DNA of 64,000 nt, taken from positions 1 to 64,000 of the forward strand of contig JPHH03000005.1 in NCBI GenBank assembly GCA_000750105.3. Reading direction: 5' to 3'. Positions 57,633 through 64,000 of the stretch are shown here, one piece after another. The position numbers and the translations under genes are program-made. The stretch comes from Tolypocladium sp. Sup5 PDA-1 (Eukaryota; Ascomycota; Sordariomycetes; Hypocreales; Ophiocordycipitaceae). The stretch's first letter is position 1; each line of letters begins with the position of its first letter. The notes beneath the pieces were generated by a model. The model did not search any database and was not told where the DNA came from. It was given only the letters and a program-made list of their open reading frames with translations.

Positions 57633-60600
57633 AACCACGCCAACACGGGCTGTAGCAGTACAATCGACACCTGAAGTTCACCATATGAGTCTCTGTCTCT
57701 GCCGAAATCTTCGTAGCGGATGTTTGCCTACCTTCGTGCACGCTCTCGAATGTCAGGCCAGGAAATCAAGGTCGACTGGTACTGCCGCAAGACGCGGGGA
57801 TCAGGCTTCGAATGCCCAACGCAAAGGGTGCACTCGGCGTCCCTTGCACCTCTTGTTTGATGTCAAGCGTTTGTTAAGTGCAGTTGCGACTGTCAACCGT
57901 GACCGCGATGTCGCAAAGACAAAAGCCAAGCAGAGCCAATATATAAAGGGCCGTGGTTGCGGAACAATGAACCGACGTACCGGCCGACCAAGGTGGGAGG
58001 GATGCCCTACGTCTTTTGTATAATTGAAAGTGCCGGGGCCGCTAGTCGTAGACAGCCCTAGGGGAGTGCAGATGGGGAACCAGATCAACGGACAGGGGGT
58101 ACGGATCAAATAGCCAGAAAGGGAAATAGTAGAGAGGTCGACTCCAGAACGAGAAGCAGGCCCGTGTGGATGTAAGGCCGTGGCGGTCATTTGACAAACG
58201 ACCGACTTGCAAGAAGCCGATAAGTCGAGCTAAGTAGGACGAGGCGCACTAGAACACCCCACGGCGGACAGATGGCCGACAAACAAGTGATGAAGAAATC
58301 TGCGGATATATCCGCAATGGAATTCCAGCGGAATGTCAGGCAAAAAACGTGACGCCCTGATAAAGACGGCGGGCAGAGACGAGGCCCAGGGGGGGCCAGA
58401 CCTCCGTATTCCGCACAAACAAGGGACTCGACGAGGAATGAACCCTGCCAGAACATCAGCAATAGCAGCCGCGGCGCCGATCTGACAGACCGCTGCGTCC
58501 GGTGACTGGTGAGGCTACTACTGTACGAGAAAGGTTCTCGCCAGGAGGTGGTCCTGGGATGATGCCAATTGCCAACCAAAGGCATGGCGGTGGCTTCGAA
58601 TCCCTGGCCTACGAAGATACCACCAGCCAGATTTCTCGATTCACTGATCATCAGGAAGCCAGATGGAAAGACGACAGAAGCACGAACGAGCCGCTAGTGA
58701 GTTCAGCGAGGGACAGGGGTGACCGTCGATGGGGTGGAGCAAGAAACACAGGGGCGTGTGAGGGCGTGGGTGTTTGAGTGTGGGTGGTGAATGGACACCC
58801 GCCGGTGGCACCTAGCGTCCACCCCCAGGCCCAAGATGACGGATGAATCCAACGGGAAGAGGGCGCCCAAGGCGCCGTCGAGGGCTGCCCTGGCTGTGAC
58901 AGCTTGAACGGCATGCATACGAGTACTCGTAGCCAGTAATCCGTAGTCCGTACGAGCATCCCCTTCCTTGCTGCTGCCCTCGCACAGCTGCCACGGGGCG
59001 CACCAGAGAGCCATGGCACATCGATGAGGCGTCCTGGGATGTCTCTGTGACAAGCTCCCCTTGGGCTCTAGGCGCCACAACGCCGGTATCGCTGGCAGCC
59101 ATCAGGCGTGAAGACAAGCTCCACGTCGTCTGCGAGGGATGTCGTCGACGGGTCGTCCTGCCTTGCATGGCCTGAGAACCATGGGCTTGGAGGCTGACCA
59201 CGCACGGCGTCGGACGGCCGTAACAGCGACGTCGAGATGGGGCCAAGAACAGGACCATGACTCTTGCTGCTGCTACCCGAACCAGACGGACAGGGACTCC
59301 ACCGGCAAGGGAGTTGTCGTTGAGAGTTGGTTCTTTGACGTTGATGGCGAACAGCGCTAGGGCGTGCCGCTAGGGCGCCATGACACCCCGCCACTGATGA
59401 TGCTGTCATGGGCGTCCCTGTCGGGTCGTTGTCACTAGGGACTCGCGTGTTGCTGCGTGGTAAGGTAAGAATGATTCAAGCCCCAGGGCAGGGCCACGGC
59501 CGGGACGTGACACTTGTCAGGCCTTCAGCGTGTGGTGGCGGCGGTGGTGGTGGGAGGCAGCATGGCTGCAGTTGATGCAGCTAGCTCCTCATGGCTTCAT
59601 GGCTTGATGAATGAGCGCGATGTCATGTCGACTGACGTCCGAAGGGTTTATCGTCGCAGGCCACCATGCTCGTACATGTTCAACCTCGTCCGTCCTTCAT
59701 GTCCATTGGTGCGCTATTGGAGAAGCAAGCTCCTGACCAGTTCATACCGAGCGGGTACGATTCTGTAGAATGGCCTTCTGGGTACGCCAGGTAGTCGTGG
59801 ACTCGTGGTCGAGGAACGGAGTCACGGATGATCCAACACTGGCCGATTGGCAGCAGAACATCGAGTGGATGTGCAGACATGCAAGCATGATTTGACGATG
59901 CTGTCCCTTGAGTCGGTCGGTACGGAGGGGAGTGGAGGCAGCGACGCAAACATTCAGCCTGCTCACACAGAGCTTATCCATCCATCCCTTGCGTTTGAGA
60001 CGCGACGACGGTCCTCTGACAGCGATTCGGCTGACAGCTCTCATCTTTCCGTCCCTCGGCTCCCACCGCCACGTCCGGCTGAGTTCCGACAGCTGCTGAG
60101 CGCTGGGTAATGCGGCCAAAGAGAGTTTGTTTGGGGAATCCTGGGCTCGTGCCGCACGCCCCTGGTGTCTCGACGCTGGCGACGCCACGCCATGCTCATG
60201 CCACGACGAAGACACGAGCGAGCCATTCCTGCCCCCCGGATCGCTGGCATCAACGGAGCGCTGTGGGCATGTTCCCCGTTTGTTTAACTTTGCCCAGTGC
60301 CACTGTCTCGGGCTGCCTGGCCCCCATTGCCGATGCCACCCCTGTTGATGGCGCACAAACTCAGACATCCGCGCTTCGTTGCCCAACGGTGGTGGTGGCC
60401 ATTGCCAGTAGCCTCGGCCAGGGTAAGCGGGGGCCGGCGAGGAAATATGTAAACAGGGCGCATGTGCCTGTGTCTGCCTCTGTGTCTGTGTAAGGGCTGA
60501 GTGCGTACTGCGTAGTATGTACGTAGGCCTATGCGCGAGTCCTGGTGTGCCACGGACGCCGAGTTGCTGCAGAGGGATGCCGTCCCCACGTCGCAGCCAG

Positions 60601-63600
60601 GCAGAGAAAAGAGCTGTCAAAATCGATCTCGGGCCGGCCTTGGGGATTCACTCTGCGGCCAATCCGGCTCGCAGTCGCCGCCGGGAGTGTGTGCGCTGGT
60701 GTCAGTAAGGGGCCCTGACGGCCGACACTGACAGGCCCCTGTCAACCCTGCATGCGTTGACAGCCGTTCCAAGATCCAGACACTCGACGCCAGCTGGGTG
60801 CGTCAGCCGGATGCTGAGATGCGACTGGCTCGTCAAGTAGCGCAAGGGCTGGTCGGCGATCTGTTGGGTCCAGATCGGTGCCGACAATGGAAAATGGGTG
60901 TGGTGGAGAAACATGTCAGTACTGTACGGACCAAGTGTTTCCTTTTGCTCCGAGCTCTTGCAGAATTGGGCTGCGACTCTGGAGGCGGCCAGTCTGTTAA
61001 AGGCATGTACTTTGTGCGAGTTGAAGGTTTGGGGCAAATTTGATTGACTGATTGATTGCCTGGCATGACAGCATCCACGGTCTTTCTTGACATTTGTGCT
61101 GGCAGCCTCAGGCCCCAAGGCCAACAGGCAGCAGCCCTCCTGTCTTCAACAACTGCCGACAGCAAGGATGCGGCAAAGAAGAGGCCCCCTTGCTCCGTTC
61201 AAAGTCAGATACCTTACAACAGGTATCCAAGCAAAGTCAATTCCATCACAACGCACAGCTTCGCCAAAACAGCCGCATCGACTACGACCATGTTCCAGCT
61301 CGGGGCCGTCCACCGCGCGAGACGCACGCACGACCGGCATGCTGTCCGACTGACGAGGGCGCAACAGGTGCAACAATCGGGATATCTCAATGTCAACAGC
61401 ACAGCCCTCCGCCGCGAAAACCTTCGGCCGACGTCACGAGCATCTCGCGTGAGCTGAACTAAACTGTTCCACACGGGACCGTGGCGTCCGAAGTTGGCAT
61501 CTCCGCCAGGGCCAAATTCACGGGGAGTGGCAGTCCACTCCAAGCATCGATAAACATTGGCCAGTTTCCGACGAACCTTGGGCCGACCAATTGTTGGGGG
61601 TTGAACGCCTGTGGATAGGGGACATGGAGCAGAGTGCTTGGACGGTTATGGAAACCCCCTTTCCTGCGATCCGACGGAAGTCTGCGCGGACCGGGCTTCG
61701 CCTCCAGGACCCGTGCCTCGTTGGCCGCCACGCTGGACGGCGGCCCAGGCACGGCCTGCGGGTGTCTGTTCGTCACAGTCAATCAAGGGACTGGCAATTG
61801 CGTGCGAGCCACGGACTATCCCATTCGGGATCAGTAATCCAAGCTCCCACTGGTTCCAGCAGCCCTGGCAGAACCCTTGAAGCCTCTGTCGGCTAGCCGT
61901 CTGCGGTGGAGTTGGGTCTCCAACAGACCAACCGATTTCCACGAACAGGAGCCCTGTCGCCAATTTGAGCTTCCGTTCACGGGAAGCTGGTCAGGCCTTG
62001 CAGGGCTGCCCATGCCGCCCCAGTTCCGCCTAAATGTGCGTGGAGCTCCCCGGATGTGTGATGGATGCAGCTAGCATCATGACATCTCATAGCCAGATCG
62101 GCGCTTGTGCAGGCGCGTATCGGCCAAACGCAAGTCCTCGATACTAGAGCCTCAGGTCCGCGGTTGTGCAGTCAGGGGAGACGGTTGACGGCGTTTGCAG
62201 ACAGCCAATTGTCCTCCCAGTACGGCCTACACCTACTCGTACATGCGGCCAGGATCAACGACGGCCATCGGCCATTGCTTCCGGTCAAAGAGTACTTCGT
62301 ACTTCGTACGCCGGACCCGTACTTCGCAAGAAGTGCCCTGTTCAATCAAGTCGCCAAGCTACTTCGTATCTGGCTACGAGCCAGATTAAACCGTCATTCT
62401 CATCAAGGCCCTATGATCCTCGGGCGGGGCCCCGGGCAGGCGATGCAGCATCACCGGAGATGATTTGCCATTAGGACCTTGAAGTCTGGTTGCTCATCTA
62501 CGGTTTGTCGCAGCCTCATGTGGCCACGACGTCAAACAAGGCTTCGGCAAGCATTCCTGTGCCCAGCTACGGACTAATCGTACTGGGTGGCTGCTGCCCC
62601 ATGTCTCAGCCCCTGGGGAAGTGAACTAGGGGACTTCCAACAACGGCAATGGACTGCAACATGGCGGCCACGGAGCGTTCCTTTTTCGGCAGTCTTGGAC
62701 AGCTTAGGAGCCCTTTCTTTTGGTGGCTAGCAAACCGCCATCATGACACGCGGGGGCTGATCTGACGTTGCCAAGCACGACGATATTGGTGGGTCATTTG
62801 TGAGTTCTGATTGCTCCCCTTGCCTCTCAACACGAAGCGGAACCTGGCAGCCTGCAAGAGTCCGTTAAGGAATGGCCACAGAAGAATAAAGGCTCCCTGG
62901 ACGTCGTACTTCGTACTTTGTGCGTACTGCAAGGTGCTCGTGGCGTTCGTCCCGTGGCTTGTTGCAGCGTCAACCAGGCCCTGCCTTCAGCGAGTCAAAC
63001 GCCGCCGCTCCACACCCAAATGAACATCCGGCAGTTCTCCCTAGAGGATTCAATGCCCAGGTCACCCTGTGGCCTGCGCGAACCCGCTCCTCGGTGAGAA
63101 GCAGCAGAGCGGATGAAATAGCGTGCCTCTCTCTGCCAGCACAGCGAGTCGGGGTAGCACACCTCGCAAGGTCGACTGCACTTGGCAAGGGCCCGTTCCG
63201 TGGCACGAGTCGCGCCGCGGTACTCCGTATGTAGAACCCGTTGGTTTGGTTCTGTGTGACCATCTGCCATTACACTAATATTAGCCACTGCCACGTTTGC
63301 ACACAGACCACCATCAGGCCTGAAACCGAGGCGGGTGCTGGTTCCACGGGCCGTTCTGTCGGAATGTCGGAATGGACGATGGCGTGGAGTCGGACAACAG
63401 ATCTCAACACCGTGCCCAGCGATTACGACATTACCAGACGATACGCACCGGAGCCGTGACAAAGCAACTCCGTACCACGTCTATCCTTGATACACCGGCA
63501 AGGACGATAACAGGAAGAATTCTTGCGAATATTCTACTGTACAGGGTAGGCCAGCGTGGGTAAGGAAGCTTTCGTTTCCTTGCAAGTTGCTCCGGGAGGC

Positions 63601-64000
63601 CGTTTGAAGATTGAAGTTTATTGATTACCAGGACTGCTGAACTCGCATGCCGGCACAGCTCGACATACCATCCGAGAACGGGGCGTAATTACCAGCAATT
63701 ACACCATATTCGTCGACACAGGCCCGTGTATCTATCGATCGGCCGGCTCTGGAAACAAGGGTTGGACATGGCACGGCTCATTATCGCTTTGGATCATGAG
63801 CCTGCTCATTGCAATCGAATCGAGAGCGGGATTCTCGTGTCGTAGACTCGCAAACTTCATGGAGCGCACCAAGTGGTGCGCATTGCTGATGCCGCACCAA
63901 GATTTCCGACGCCGAGGTTTTGACATTTCGGCTTGAAAGGCAACGTTCCGAACACATCGTTCAACTGGCGGCTTGGCCGAATGCATGACAACCACGACAC
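57633..64000. other. Gene-free region of more than 6.3 kb at the right end
   Basis: No supported gene to the window edge. The longest frame (292 aa, minus strand, 59742-60620) has no motif and a composition like its shadow frames. GC content looks similar to the rest, without obvious C-to-T decay. The region carries the densest set of TACTTCGTA-type motifs (58918-58931, 62292-62310, 62360-62368, 62906-62917, 63221-63229). It may contain the long leader or promoter of the homeobox gene, or non-coding RNA genes that cannot be seen by eye. Confidence 0.5.
62292..62310. repeat. TACTTCGTAC-family palindromic motif (densest copy)
   Basis: GTACTTCGTACTTCGTACG: two overlapping TACTTCGTAC palindromes, with a further GTACTTCG at 62319. 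It is one of many related short motifs in the non-coding parts of the window. Confidence 0.8.

Noticed and set aside
59742..60620. 292-aa minus-strand frame in the right-hand gene-free region
   Set aside because: No motif, no membrane or signal sequence, biased His/Gln/Ser/Arg composition, and overlapping open frames on the other strand.

Overview
The window is nuclear DNA of a filamentous ascomycete. The genes carry many short introns (about 45-90 nt, GT...CTAAC/CTGAC...YAG), intergenic DNA is GC-rich, and the gene set includes Zn2Cys6 and TALE-homeobox regulators, a LaeA-like methyltransferase and a UstYa-like relic. The proteins read like Sordariomycetes, most likely Hypocreales; genus is not determined. 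I rebuilt exon structures by hand from splice signals and checked each for reading phase. Sixteen protein-coding genes can be supported, plus three decayed loci. No rRNA, tRNA, CRISPR array or intact transposon was recognised.

Layout. 0.9-9.3 kb (-): a giant ubiquitin-specific protease (about 2646 aa, nine exons). 11.5-19.1 kb is mainly an RNA and ribosome-assembly block: POP3 (RNase P/MRP), a disordered protein of unknown function, and the divergent pair NOC3/RPF1 (60S assembly), which share a 291-bp promoter with RRPE-like and PAC-like elements. 19.3-20.5 kb (-): a TPT/nucleotide-sugar-type transporter. 21.8-23.3 kb (+): an RmlB-type NDP-glucose 4,6-dehydratase. 23.3-25.6 kb holds a broken UstYa/DUF3328-like gene and a broken SAM-methyltransferase gene, probably remains of a secondary-metabolite locus. 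They are followed by an ABCC transporter (25.6-30.7 kb, 13 exons), a LaeA-like methyltransferase with a repeat-built, frameshifted tail (32.5-34.5 kb), and a polytopic membrane protein (35.1-36.3 kb).

37.8-41.7 kb has two vacuolar genes facing each other: VPS18 (HOPS/CORVET) and a V-ATPase proteolipid. After a 3.3-kb gap come a GPI-type aspartic protease (45.0-46.5 kb) and a PEBP-family protein (47.2-48.0 kb), then a Zn2Cys6 regulator (48.4-51.2 kb, -) and a TALE homeobox regulator (56.3-57.6 kb, -). The two regulators have about 5 kb and more than 6.3 kb of gene-free DNA upstream.

Unusual points: three GC-AG introns, a 13-nt micro-exon, four G/C homopolymers of 18-24 nt, a dispersed palindromic TACTTCGTA/TACTCCGTA motif family in non-coding DNA, and the secondary-metabolism relics between the dehydratase and the ABC transporter. 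No clearly new multi-gene system was found; the relic locus and the repeat-tailed methyltransferase are the best leads.
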